Source of the DNA: Pseudomonadota bacterium
Lineage (GTDB): Bacteria > Pseudomonadota > Alphaproteobacteria > Acetobacterales > Acetobacteraceae
DNA length: 28,145 bases
Assembly (NCBI GenBank): GCA_021798375.1
Contig: JAJZHU010000001.1
Coordinates: forward strand, 1-28,145
Direction of reading: 5' to 3'
Part shown: one piece after another, positions 7,735 through 14,920 of the stretch
Numbering within the stretch: the stretch's first letter is position 1
How the letters are laid out: each line of letters begins with the position of its first letter
The notes under the pieces: model-generated
What the model saw: the letters and a program-made list of their open reading frames with translations, nothing else
Told to the model about the DNA's origin: nothing
The model's database searches: none
Program-made: the position numbers and the translations under genes

Positions 7735-8013
7735 TTAGCCCCGCTTCGCTTTTTTGTCGGACGAATGGCCCGTGAAGGTGCGCGTCGGCGAGAACTCGCC
7801 AAACTTGTGACCGACCATATTTTCGGTCACCTGCACCGGCAGGAACTTGTGGCCATTGTAAACGCCAAACACCAAACCGACGAATTGCGGCATGATCGTC
7901 GAGCGGCGCGACCAGATCTTGATGATCTCGTTGCGGCTCGAAGAGCGAGCGGCTTCGGCCTTGTTAAGCAAGTACCCGTCAACGAACGGGCCTTTCCATA
8001 CGGAACGAGCCAT
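7735..8013 (-). CDS. rpsS: 30S ribosomal protein S19
   Basis: S19 is a 30S head protein that pairs with S13 near the A-site tRNA. The 92-residue product is the standard length, starts MARSVWKGPFVDGYLLNKAE and has the signature VGHKFGEFSPTRTFTGHS. It is 3 bases downstream of rplB, the canonical S10-operon neighbour. Confidence 0.98.
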   Translation of the reverse strand: MARSVWKGPFVDGYLLNKAEAARSSSRNEIIKIWSRRSTIMPQFVGLVFGVYNGHKFLPVQVTENMVGHKFGEFSPTRTFTGHSSDKKAKRG

Positions 8014-8016
8014 GGA

Positions 8017-8850
8017 TTAGCCCTTCCCTTTGTTGCGACGGCGAATAATAAGGCTGTCCGTGCGCTTGTTGACCCGAGTCTTGTAGCCCTTGGTCGGCTT
8101 GCCCCACGGGGTAACCGGGTGACGACCCCCCGAAGTACGGCCTTCACCACCACCGTGCGGATGATCCACTGGGTTCATCACGACACCGCGGTTATGAGGA
8201 CGACGGCCCAGCCAACGGCTGCGACCTGCCTTGCCGATATGCTCGTTCATCTTGTCCGGATTGGACACGGCGCCAACGGTGGCCATGCATTCCGCACGAA
8301 CGACGCGCAATTCGCCCGAACCCAACTTGATCTGAGCATAGCCCGAATCCTTGCCCACCAATTGGGCGTAGGTTCCGGCCGAACGTGCAATCTTGCCGCC
8401 CGCGCCTTGCTTGAGTTCAATGTTGTGAACGATCGTGCCAACGGGGATCCCGGACAAAGGCATCGCATTGCCCGGCTTGATATCCACGCGCGCACCCGCC
8501 ACAACCACATCGCCTTCCTTCAGGCGCTGCGGAGCCAGGATGTAGCTCAATTCGCCATCAGCGTACTTGATCAGCGCGATGAAGGCGGTGCGGTTCGGAT
8601 CATATTCCAAACGCTGCACTGTGGCCGGCACGTCGAACTTGCGACGCTTGAAATCGACCAGGCGATAGGTTTGCTTGTGTCCGCCGCCACGAAACCGGAC
8701 GGTGGTACGACCATGGTTGTTGCGTCCGCCCGAGTGGCTCTTGCCCTCGGTCAGACCCTTGACCGGCTTACCTTTCCACAGACCTGCGCGCGAAACGAGA
8801 ATCGTGCCGCGCAGGCTGGGGGTAACCGGGTTGAAATGCTTTAATGCCAT
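8017..8850 (-). CDS. rplB: 50S ribosomal protein L2
   Basis: L2 is among the most conserved ribosomal proteins; it supports subunit joining and peptidyl-transferase function. The 277-residue product starts MALKHFNPVTPSLRGTILVS. It has an N-terminal OB domain, a central SH3-like domain and the invariant C-terminal loop MNPVDHPHGGGEG, whose histidine is needed for activity. Length is standard. It is 15 bases after rplW. Confidence 0.98.
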   Translation of the reverse strand: MALKHFNPVTPSLRGTILVSRAGLWKGKPVKGLTEGKSHSGGRNNHGRTTVRFRGGGHKQTYRLVDFKRRKFDVPATVQRLEYDPNRTAFIALIKYADGELSYILAPQRLKEGDVVVAGARVDIKPGNAMPLSGIPVGTIVHNIELKQGAGGKIARSAGTYAQLVGKDSGYAQIKLGSGELRVVRAECMATVGAVSNPDKMNEHIGKAGRSRWLGRRPHNRGVVMNPVDHPHGGGEGRTSGGRHPVTPWGKPTKGYKTRVNKRTDSLIIRRRNKGKG

Positions 8851-8865
8851 ATTCCGAACCCCGCC

Positions 8866-9204
8866 TTACGCCAGACCGGTGGAGAGATCGATCGTCTGGC
8901 CGGCCTCAAGCGAGACATAGGCCTTTTTGACGTCCGAACGCACACCAGGGCGACCCTTGAAACGCTTGGTCTTGCCCTTGGTCACCAACGTATGAACGCT
9001 GGTCACCTTTACACCGAACAAAGTCTCCACAGCCTTTTTGATCTCGGGCTTGGAGGAGTCGATGGCGACCCGGAACACAACCTGGTTCTTCTCCGAGAGG
9101 GCAGTCGCCTTCTCGGTGATCACCGGCGTGCGGATCATGTTATACATCGCCTCTTTGCTCATCGAGGCGGCGCGTGCATGCGCAAAACGTGCCTTGCCGC
9201 TCAT
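8866..9204 (-). CDS. rplW: 50S ribosomal protein L23 with N-terminal extension
   Basis: L23 lies at the tunnel exit and docks trigger factor and SRP. The ATG at 9204 overlaps the rplD stop (ATGA) and has GGGAGAAG a few bases upstream; this gives 112 residues. The usual alphaproteobacterial start would be the internal MSKEAMYNMIRTPVITEKAT at 9162 (98 residues), but no good ribosome-binding site precedes that ATG. I prefer the longer form with its basic 14-residue extension (MSGKARFAHARAAS), with the shorter as alternative. The identity as L23 is certain. Confidence 0.95.
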   Translation of the reverse strand: MSGKARFAHARAASMSKEAMYNMIRTPVITEKATALSEKNQVVFRVAIDSSKPEIKKAVETLFGVKVTSVHTLVTKGKTKRFKGRPGVRSDVKKAYVSLEAGQTIDLSTGLA

Positions 9205-9839
9205 GCTGCTTCTCCCACACCAACGACGCCAAGACGATCGGCCAATGCCGCGATGCCAGCGGTGGTGACTACCAACACATCATGCTTGATGATGTCATAG
9301 ACATTGGCGCCCACGCTGGGCAGCGCATCGATGTAGGGCAGATTGGCGCAAGCGCGCAGAAAGCCCTCATCCACGGTTGCATCCACGATCAGCGCCGATG
9401 TCCAACCCAGCAGCTTCAGTTGGGCGGCCAAATCCTTGGTCTTGCCCGAAGAAGTTGCCTGATCCAGCACCACCAGCTTGCCTTCATGGGCCTTTTGCGA
9501 CAGTGCCGCAATCAGACCCAGACGACGCACTTTCTTGGGCAGGTCATAGCCATGGCTGCGCACAACCGGCCCATGAACCACGCCGCCGGTGCGATACTGC
9601 GGAGCGCGCAGCGAGCCCTGACGCGCATTGCCCGTGCCCTTTTGCTTGAACGGCTTGCGGGTCGTGCCCGAAACTTCGCCCATGCCCTTCACCTTGTGGT
9701 TGCCGGAGCGGCGCTTTGCCAACTGCCATTGCACCACACGCGCCATGATATCGCTGCGCAGCGGAGCGGCAAAGATCTCGTCGGGAAGCGCAAATGTGCC
9801 CGCGCTGCCGTTGTCGAGTGTCTTGATCTCGATGTCCAT
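9201..9839 (-). CDS. rplD: 50S ribosomal protein L4
   Basis: L4 reaches into the exit tunnel with an extended loop; in gammaproteobacteria it also represses the S10 operon. The 212-residue product starts MDIEIKTLDNGSAGTFALPD. The tunnel loop is recognisable from the basic KPFKQKGTGNARQGSLRAPQ segment followed by GGVVHGP. The C-terminal domain ends GVVGVGEAA. Its stop overlaps the rplW start. No gamma-type S10 leader was recognised upstream. Confidence 0.98.
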   Translation of the reverse strand: MDIEIKTLDNGSAGTFALPDEIFAAPLRSDIMARVVQWQLAKRRSGNHKVKGMGEVSGTTRKPFKQKGTGNARQGSLRAPQYRTGGVVHGPVVRSHGYDLPKKVRRLGLIAALSQKAHEGKLVVLDQATSSGKTKDLAAQLKLLGWTSALIVDATVDEGFLRACANLPYIDALPSVGANVYDIIKHDVLVVTTAGIAALADRLGVVGVGEAA

Positions 9840-9850
9840 CTTTGCTGTCC

Positions 9851-10525
9851 TTAACCCACGAGACCGGCTGGATACGGGGCCGTATCCGGACGTGCGATCT
9901 TGATCGCGTCGCGCACCAGAATATAGGTGCCGGCCGAACCCGGAACCGCGCCCTTGATGAAGACGAGGCCGCGGGCTGCATCGACAGCCGCGATCTCGAC
10001 ATTCAAAGTGGTCACGCGATCCTGGCCCATATGACCGGCCATCTTCTTATTCTTAAACGTCTTGCCGGGATCCTGACGGTTACCCGTCGAACCCAAAGAG
10101 CGATGGCTGACCGAAACGCCGTGGCTCGCTTCCAAACCGGCAAAATTCCAGCGCTTCATACCGCCCTGGAAGCCCTTGCCTTTGGTGGTGCCACAGACAT
10201 CGACCTTTTGGCCAACGACAAAATGTTCGGCCGAGAGCGTGGCGCCCACTTCCAGCAGCGCATCAGCGGCCACTGGAAATTCCACGAGCTTCATCTTCGG
10301 CTCGATCTTGGCGGCCGCGTATTGGCCTTTGACGGGATTGGTCACGTTCTTCACCTTGGCCGTGCCCCACCCGAGCTGGACGGCGGTGTAGCCATCCTTT
10401 TCGAGGGTGCGCGCGGCCACCACTTGCACCTTGTCAAGGTGCAAGACGGTGACGGGAACGTGCGTCCCATCTTCTTTGAAAAGCCGGGTCATCCCGAGCT
10501 TCTTAGCGATTAATCCGGTGCGCAT
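9851..10525 (-). CDS. rplC: 50S ribosomal protein L3
   Basis: L3 binds near the 3' end of 23S rRNA and reaches the peptidyl-transferase centre. From the ATG at 10525 the product is 224 residues (MRTGLIAKKLGMTRLFKEDG). The central extension GSTGNRQDPGKTFKNKKMAG is typical and keeps the glutamine equivalent to the one methylated by PrmB in E. coli. An upstream in-frame ATG at 10564 overlaps rpsJ and is rejected. It is 13 bases after rpsJ. Confidence 0.98.
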   Translation of the reverse strand: MRTGLIAKKLGMTRLFKEDGTHVPVTVLHLDKVQVVAARTLEKDGYTAVQLGWGTAKVKNVTNPVKGQYAAAKIEPKMKLVEFPVAADALLEVGATLSAEHFVVGQKVDVCGTTKGKGFQGGMKRWNFAGLEASHGVSVSHRSLGSTGNRQDPGKTFKNKKMAGHMGQDRVTTLNVEIAAVDAARGLVFIKGAVPGSAGTYILVRDAIKIARPDTAPYPAGLVG

Positions 10526-10538
10526 AGGTGGGCGGCTT

Positions 10539-10847
10539 TCAGATCTTGATCTCGACGTCCACACCGGCCGCCAGATCGAGCTTCATCAGCGCGTCAACGG
10601 TTTGCGGTGTGGGGTCAACGATGTCGAGAAGCCGGCGATGAGTCCGAATTTCGAACTGTTCGCGGCTTTTCTTGTCCACGTGCGGCGAGCGGTTCACCGT
10701 GAAACGCTCGATGTTGGTCGGCAGCGGGATCGGTCCACGGACGCGAGCACCCGTACGCTTCGCGGTGTTCACGATCTCCTTGGTGCTGTTATCCAGCACG
10801 CGGTGATCGTACGCCTTGAGGCGAATGCGAATATTTTGGCTATCCAT
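10539..10847 (-). CDS. rpsJ: 30S ribosomal protein S10 / NusE
   Basis: S10 is a 30S head protein and, as NusE, a partner of NusB and NusG in transcription-translation coupling. The 102-residue product starts MDSQNIRIRLKAYDHRVLDN and has the signature GPIPLPTNIERFTVNRSPHV. Length is standard. It follows tuf by 60 bases with a GGAAG-type ribosome-binding site, so str and S10 genes are probably one transcription unit here. Confidence 0.98.
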   Translation of the reverse strand: MDSQNIRIRLKAYDHRVLDNSTKEIVNTAKRTGARVRGPIPLPTNIERFTVNRSPHVDKKSREQFEIRTHRRLLDIVDPTPQTVDALMKLDLAAGVDVEIKI

Positions 10848-10907
10848 CGTATGGGTCTTCCGAGTCTCGTGAACCGATTTAACTGCTTGTAGTCCAGGCC
10901 AGAAATT

Positions 10908-12095
10908 TTAGGCCGTGATGCTGGCAACCACGCCGGCGCCGACCGTGCGGCCACCTTCGCGGATAGCAAAACGCAAACCTTCGTCCATGGCGATCGGGTT
11001 GATCAGCTCAACATCGACCGACACGTTGTCGCCAGGCATAACCATTTCCACATTTTCCGGCAGCGTGACGATGCCCGTCACGTCGGTGGTGCGGAAGTAG
11101 AATTGCGGACGATAGTTGGTGAAGAACGGGGTGTGACGACCGCCTTCTTCCTTCGTCAAGATATAGGCTTCGGCCTTGAACTTGGTGTGCGGGGTGATCG
11201 AACCCGGCTTTGCCAAAACCTGGCCGCGTTCCACGTCCTCACGCTTTGTGCCGCGCAGCAGGGCGCCGATGTTGTCGCCGGCTTGCCCTTGGTCGAGCAG
11301 CTTGCGGAACATTTCAACGCCGGTCACGATGGTCTTCACGGTCGGACGGATGCCGACGATTTCGACTTCTTCGCCAACCTTCACAACGCCGCGTTCCACA
11401 CGACCGGTCACCACGGTGCCGCGGCCCGAGATCGAGAACACGTCTTCGATCGGCATCAGGAACGGACGATCGATCGGACGATCCGGCTGCGGGATATATT
11501 CGTCCACAGCCTTCATCAGCGCAATGATCGCGTCGTGGCCGATTTCCGGGGTCTTGTTTTCCAGCGCCGCAACAGCCGAACCCTTGATGATGGGGATATC
11601 ATCGCCGGGGAAGCCATAGGAGGTCAGCAATTCGCGCAGCTCAAGCTCGACCAGTTCGACCAGCTCGGGGTCGGCCAGATCCATCTTGTTCAGGAACACG
11701 ACCAGAGCAGGCACGCCGACCTGGCGTGCGAGCAGGATGTGTTCGCGGGTTTGCGGCATCGGGCCATCGGCGGCCGAGCAAACCAGAATCGCGCCGTCCA
11801 TCTGCGCCGCGCCGGTGATCATGTTCTTCACATAATCGGCGTGGCCAGGGCAATCGACGTGCGCATAGTGGCGGTTCTTGGTTTCATATTCGACGTGAGC
11901 CGTCGAAATCGTGATCCCGCGAGCCCGTTCTTCCGGCGCTTTGTCGATTTGGTCGTATGCGGTGAATGTGGCGCCGCCGGATTCGGCCAGCACCTTGGTG
12001 ATCGCCGCCGTCAACGAGGTCTTGCCATGGTCAACGTGACCAATGGTGCCGATGTTGCAGTGCGGTTTGTTGCGTTCGAACTTAGACTTGGCCAT
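10908..12095 (-). CDS. tuf: Elongation factor Tu
   Basis: EF-Tu is the GTPase that brings aminoacyl-tRNA to the ribosome. The 395-residue product has all G motifs: the P-loop GHVDHGKT at residues 19-26, DCPGH at 81-85 with the catalytic histidine at 85, and NKMD at 136-139. Domains 2 and 3 follow, ending EGGRTVGAGVVASITA. Length is standard (394-396). It follows rpsG after only 51 bases, where most relatives have fusA. A GGAGA ribosome-binding site precedes the ATG. Many alphaproteobacteria have a second tuf elsewhere; none is in this window. Confidence 0.99.
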   Translation of the reverse strand: MAKSKFERNKPHCNIGTIGHVDHGKTSLTAAITKVLAESGGATFTAYDQIDKAPEERARGITISTAHVEYETKNRHYAHVDCPGHADYVKNMITGAAQMDGAILVCSAADGPMPQTREHILLARQVGVPALVVFLNKMDLADPELVELVELELRELLTSYGFPGDDIPIIKGSAVAALENKTPEIGHDAIIALMKAVDEYIPQPDRPIDRPFLMPIEDVFSISGRGTVVTGRVERGVVKVGEEVEIVGIRPTVKTIVTGVEMFRKLLDQGQAGDNIGALLRGTKREDVERGQVLAKPGSITPHTKFKAEAYILTKEEGGRHTPFFTNYRPQFYFRTTDVTGIVTLPENVEMVMPGDNVSVDVELINPIAMDEGLRFAIREGGRTVGAGVVASITA

Positions 12096-12146
12096 CGTCG
12101 TCTCTCCGTCGCCCTGGAATAGAGGGTGGGGGTGGGTTTAAATGGG

Positions 12147-12623
12147 TTACCAGCGATAATGGCTGAAGGCTTTGTTTGCCTCGGCCATCCGATGAGTGTC
12201 CTCGCGCTTCTTCACCGCCGCACCACGGTTATTCACCGCGTCCATCAGCTCGTTCGAGAGGCGATCTTCCATCGTGTGTTCGCCGCGCTTGCGCGAGGCG
12301 TCGATGATCCAACGAATCGCCAAAGCCTGGCGGCGATCCGTGCGGACTTCGACCGGAACCTGGTAGGTCGCACCGCCAACACGGCGGCTGCGCACTTCCA
12401 CGGCCGGCTTAACATTGTCCAGCGCCTCATGGAACATGCGCACCGGATCAGCCGCACTGCCGCCGCGCTTTTTCAGCACTTCCAGGGCACCGTAAACGAT
12501 GCCTTCGGCAGCAGACTTCTTACCATCATACATCAGCGCGTTCATAAAACGAGTGATGACGATATCGCCGAACTTGGCGTCCGGCAGGATTTCGCGCTTT
12601 TCCGCGCGGTGACGACGGCTCAT
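12147..12623 (-). CDS. rpsG: 30S ribosomal protein S7
   Basis: S7 starts assembly of the 30S head and lies near the E-site; in E. coli it regulates the str operon translationally. The 158-residue product starts MSRRHRAEKREILPDAKFGD, with the S7 signature in the FGDIVITRFMNALMYDGKKS region and GATYQVPVEVR later. It lies 14 bases after rpsL. The gene normally downstream, fusA, is absent. Confidence 0.98.
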   Translation of the reverse strand: MSRRHRAEKREILPDAKFGDIVITRFMNALMYDGKKSAAEGIVYGALEVLKKRGGSAADPVRMFHEALDNVKPAVEVRSRRVGGATYQVPVEVRTDRRQALAIRWIIDASRKRGEHTMEDRLSNELMDAVNNRGAAVKKREDTHRMAEANKAFSHYRW

Positions 12624-12637
12624 ATGTCCCGTCTCCC

Positions 12638-13009
12638 TTACTTCGGCCGCTTGGCGCCGTAAAGCGAACGACGCTTACGGCGTTTCGGAAGGCCCTGTGT
12701 ATCAAGCACGCCGCGCAGAATGTGATAACGAACGCCCGGCAAATCCTTCACGCGGCCGCCACGGATCAGCACAACACTGTGTTCCTGGAGGTTGTGACCC
12801 TCGCCGGGGATGTAGCTCACCACTTCGAAGCCATTGGTCAAACGAACCTTGGCCACCTTGCGCAGCGCCGAGTTCGGCTTCTTCGGAGTGGTGGTATAGA
12901 CGCGCGTGCAAACGCCACGCTTTTGCGGGCAGCCTTGCAGAGCAGGCACCTTGTTGCGCGCCTTGCGGGGTTCGCGCCCCTGGGCAATCAGCTGGTTAAT
13001 GGTCGGCAT
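12638..13009 (-). CDS. rpsL: 30S ribosomal protein S12
   Basis: S12 controls decoding accuracy and is the classic streptomycin target. From the ATG at 13009 the product is 123 residues, starting MPTINQLIAQGREPRKARNK. TPKKPNSALRK (lysines 43 and 44) and GGRVKDLPGVRYH (lysine 88, and aspartate 89, which is methylthiolated in many bacteria) are intact, so no known streptomycin-resistance substitution is seen. A long upstream in-frame extension is not family-like. GAGGT lies very close (2 bases) to the ATG. It is the first gene of the minus-strand cluster. Confidence 0.98.
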   Translation of the reverse strand: MPTINQLIAQGREPRKARNKVPALQGCPQKRGVCTRVYTTTPKKPNSALRKVAKVRLTNGFEVVSYIPGEGHNLQEHSVVLIRGGRVKDLPGVRYHILRGVLDTQGLPKRRKRRSLYGAKRPK

Positions 13010-13091
13010 AGACCTCGTTCCGATCCGTGAGCTAGCAGTCAGTGAGTTGGCCTTAGCAACCTTTGCACGCTTGGCTATCCCACAGACAATT

Positions 13092-13119
13092 CCCGCACCG
13101 GATGTTTCCATCCTGCGGG
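13092..13119 (-). promoter_or_regulatory. GAAA-capped hairpin in the rpsL leader
   Basis: In the minus-strand transcript this region can fold into a stem of 6 pairs (CCCGCA / TGCGGG) and 5 pairs (GGATG / CATCC), separated by a 2-base bulge and closed by a GAAA tetraloop. It lies 83-110 bases before the rpsL ATG, inside the predicted leader. A GNRA-capped stem with a bulge is the kind of structure found in ribosomal-protein leader RNAs, and leader motifs upstream of rpsL are known in some alphaproteobacteria (rpsL_ricks). I cannot say whether this is the same class. Confidence 0.5.
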
Positions 13120-13231
13120 TCATTCCGGCATCCGGCCTAAGGTCGCCCAATTCAAAGAGCAACGGTGCCGCACACGTCGTGCCTGCGAAGACAACCAACC
13201 GCCACAAAAGTGGGGTCGGCCGAGGGGGCGG

Positions 13232-13260
13232 AACCTAGGGGGGGAATGAAGTCGAGTCAA
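13232..13260 (-). promoter_or_regulatory. rpsLp: Candidate housekeeping promoter for the rpsL cluster
   Basis: On the minus strand, TTGACT (13260-13255) and TAGGTT (13237-13232) are separated by 17 bases, which fits a sigma-70-type promoter. The predicted transcript start is near 13225, giving a leader of about 215 bases. The spacer contains a run of seven C. This is the best promoter I see ahead of rpsL; there is no experimental support. Confidence 0.5.
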
Positions 13261-13599
13261 GCACTGATAAAGCGGGCAGCCAGATAAAAATGTCAGGGGC
13301 GGCATATGAAAGATCCGGGCGGTTATGAAGTTCGCCGATTCGCGGGCGACACACAGAGGTCGATCCAGATGCTTGCGCGATCTAATTGATAAGGTTGCAT
13401 AAAATACGGTGCCGTGGCCGACCCGGCGGCATGGGGTGGCGGCTTATGGGGCTGGGGGGCGGATTCGCGGACGCTTGGAATAAGGCGGGCCGCCACCGCA
13501 TCACTTACTATCTTAATATGCAACATCCCGCTTACGCGGCTTCTTGGTTGCCTTCGCGTGAGCCCGCCAGCGCGAGCAGACGAATAATAGCACGCCACC
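13261..13599. other. Intergenic stretch with no convincing gene
   Basis: Between the candidate rpsL promoter and the toxin-antitoxin promoter, short open frames exist on both strands, but none has a ribosome-binding site plus a recognisable domain. Around 13,388-13,405 an AT-rich patch holds a TTGAT half-site and a TAAAAT hexamer, but the spacing does not make a standard promoter. No tRNA-like fold, T-loop or inverted-repeat pair was found. It may be the scar of the rearrangement that made the two ribosomal clusters divergent. Confidence 0.4.
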
Positions 13600-13630
13600 T
13601 TGACATTATATAACGATATGCTATTTATCG
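13600..13630 (+). promoter_or_regulatory. Toxin-antitoxin promoter and candidate operator
   Basis: TTGACA at 13600-13605 and TATTTA at 13622-13627, 16 bases apart, make a good sigma-70-type promoter directly ahead of the toxin. An inverted repeat, CGATA (13614-13618) and TATCG (13626-13630) with a 7-base spacer, overlaps the -10 element. The 8-base palindrome TTATATAA lies at 13606-13613. Sites like these are typical operators for autorepression by an XRE antitoxin. The predicted transcript would start only a few bases before the toxin ATG, so it may be nearly leaderless. Confidence 0.55.
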
Positions 13631-13635
13631 CCCTG

Positions 13636-13884
13636 ATGAAAACGGTCACTCTTACCGCCGAAGCAATCAAGGCCCTGAAACGCCACACCAACATGGCCGC
13701 GCGCATCATCAAGGCCATGAACGAATACGCAACTGGCGAGGGCGCCCACGCCAACCGTGTGACGGCCCTCAAAGGCTCCTCTGCCTTGCGCCTGCGGGTG
13801 GGGGATTACCGGGTGATCTTCGAGGAAACCGACACAAACATCACCGTCACCGATCTCGGCCCCCGCGGCGATATTTACGACTGA
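13636..13884 (+). CDS. RelE/ParE-family toxin of a type II toxin-antitoxin module
   Basis: Members of this superfamily are small mRNA interferases (RelE/HigB type) or gyrase poisons (ParE type). From the ATG at 13636 the product is 82 residues (MKTVTLTAEAIKALKRHTNM). The C-terminal half has the superfamily core: LRLRVGDYRVIFEE (about 51-64) and VTDLGPRGDIYD (71-82). Earlier in-frame starts at 13600 (TTG) or 13618 overlap the promoter and are less likely. The toxin gene comes first and the XRE antitoxin follows 11 bases later, as in HigBA-like modules. Sequence alone does not tell mRNA cleavage from gyrase inhibition; the basic VGDYRVIF core resembles RelE-like proteins. Confidence 0.85.
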   Translation: MKTVTLTAEAIKALKRHTNMAARIIKAMNEYATGEGAHANRVTALKGSSALRLRVGDYRVIFEETDTNITVTDLGPRGDIYD

Positions 13885-13895
13885 GAGAGAAAACC

Positions 13896-14252
13896 ATGAC
13901 TATTCAAACTTTTACCACCCCATCCGGCGATAAGATGGTGGTGCTGCCCCAGGCCGAATACCAAGATTTGATCGACGCATATAATCACGCGATCGCCATG
14001 CGCGATATCGCCGCCGGCAATCTCGAAACCCTCACCACCGAAGAGGCCCTCGCCTACGTGGCCGAAACCTCGCCATTGCGCTTCTGGCGTCACAAGCGCG
14101 GCCTGTCCCAAGCGGCACTGGCCTCGCAGGTGGGCATTTCCCAGGCCTATCTGGCGCAAATCGAGACCGGCGTGCGGGCCGGCGACGTACCACTGTGCGC
14201 CAAACTCGCCAAAACGCTGCGGATCCGCATGGAAGACCTGGTGATAGATTAA
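13896..14252 (+). CDS. XRE-family helix-turn-helix antitoxin
   Basis: The 118-residue product has an N-terminal segment (VVLPQAEYQDLIDAYNHAIA, about 16-35) that resembles toxin-neutralising arms of antitoxins. Its C-terminal XRE helix-turn-helix domain (about 62-116) includes SQAALASQVGISQAYLAQIE as turn and recognition helix. It would bind the toxin and, with it, repress the shared promoter at 13600-13630. GAGAGA overlapping the toxin stop is a plausible ribosome-binding site. The location, wedged between two essential operons, suggests insertion there. Confidence 0.87.
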   Translation: MTIQTFTTPSGDKMVVLPQAEYQDLIDAYNHAIAMRDIAAGNLETLTTEEALAYVAETSPLRFWRHKRGLSQAALASQVGISQAYLAQIETGVRAGDVPLCAKLAKTLRIRMEDLVID

Positions 14253-14343
14253 TCGCGCCGCCACCCCCTCCGCTCGATTCGCAAAAACTTTCCCTTCTTG
14301 GGGACGAATCGGAAGATTCTTCCTCCCCACCCGGTCTTGCCTC

Positions 14344-14372
14344 TGGACTCTGCTTGCAATCCCGCCTATACG
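14344..14372 (+). promoter_or_regulatory. Candidate promoter for rplK-rpoC cluster
   Basis: TGGACT (14344-14349) and TATACG (14367-14372) lie 17 bases apart, each matching 4 of 6 consensus bases. The predicted start is near 14379, about 105 bases before rplK. Since nusG does not precede rplK here, a dedicated promoter is needed between the antitoxin stop and rplK, and this is the best one I find. The match is moderate. Confidence 0.4.
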
Positions 14373-14410
14373 CCCCGGCTCAATCGGAACGCGGGAGATT
14401 TATCTCTCGG

Positions 14411-14450
14411 CCTTCGCATGTGGCGAAGGTTGCTGGAGCAAATCATTTGC
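14411..14450 (+). promoter_or_regulatory. Structured leader upstream of rplK
   Basis: A perfect 7-pair hairpin (CCTTCGC / GCGAAGG, loop ATGTG) lies at 14411-14429. It is followed by the palindrome GCAAAT-C-ATTTGC at 14438-14450. Both lie downstream of the predicted promoter and before the AGGAG ribosome-binding site at 14471. In E. coli, L1 represses this operon by binding the rplK leader; these structures are candidates for such control, but I could not match an L1 site. The palindrome could also be a DNA operator. Confidence 0.4.
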
Positions 14451-14483
14451 ACCGCGGTCCCTAGGTCAACAGGAGCCTGGGAT

Positions 14484-14918
14484 ATGGCGAAGAAGATCGT
14501 CGGCTATATCAAGCTACAAATTCCGGCGGGCAAGGCGAATCCTTCGCCGCCGGTCGGCCCCGCGCTGGGTCAACGCGGCTTGAACATTATGGCCTTCTGC
14601 AAAGAATTCAATGCGCTGACCGCGAACATGGAACCCGGCATGCCGGTTCCCATCGTGATCACCGCGTTTGGTGACCGCACTTTCACCTTCATCACCAAGA
14701 CGCCGCCGAACAGCTACTTCCTCAAGAAGGCTGCCGGCATCACCCAGGGATCGACCACCCCGGGCAAGGGCGCGATCGTGGGCAAGGTGACAGTGACACA
14801 GCTGCGCGAGATCGCGGCGACCAAGATGAAAAATATGAATGCCAACGATGTGGACGCGGCCGTGAGCATGCTCAAGGGTTCCGCGCGCTCGATGGGCATG
14901 ACCGTGGTGGAGGGCTGA
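14484..14918 (+). CDS. rplK: 50S ribosomal protein L11
   Basis: L11 forms the GTPase-associated centre with 23S rRNA and is needed for the stringent response and release-factor function. The ATG at 14484, with AGGAG 8 bases upstream, gives 144 residues (MAKKIVGYIKLQIPAGKANP), the standard length. The proline-rich PSPPVGPALGQRGLNIM segment is the thiostrepton/RF-binding N-terminal domain. The C-terminal rRNA-binding domain has the AATKMKNMNANDVDAAVSML signature region. A longer in-frame reading upstream is not family-like. nusG, the usual upstream neighbour, is missing. Confidence 0.98.
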   Translation: MAKKIVGYIKLQIPAGKANPSPPVGPALGQRGLNIMAFCKEFNALTANMEPGMPVPIVITAFGDRTFTFITKTPPNSYFLKKAAGITQGSTTPGKGAIVGKVTVTQLREIAATKMKNMNANDVDAAVSMLKGSARSMGMTVVEG

Positions 14919-14920
14919 TC

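Noticed and set aside
13261..13599. A tRNA or CRISPR repeat in the divergent intergenic region
   Set aside because: I found no T-loop GTTCRA with paired arms and no regularly spaced direct repeats.
13323..13772. A 149-codon minus-strand frame opposite the toxin gene
   Set aside because: It overlaps the toxin, which has clear family motifs. The frame has no recognisable domain and a poor start context.
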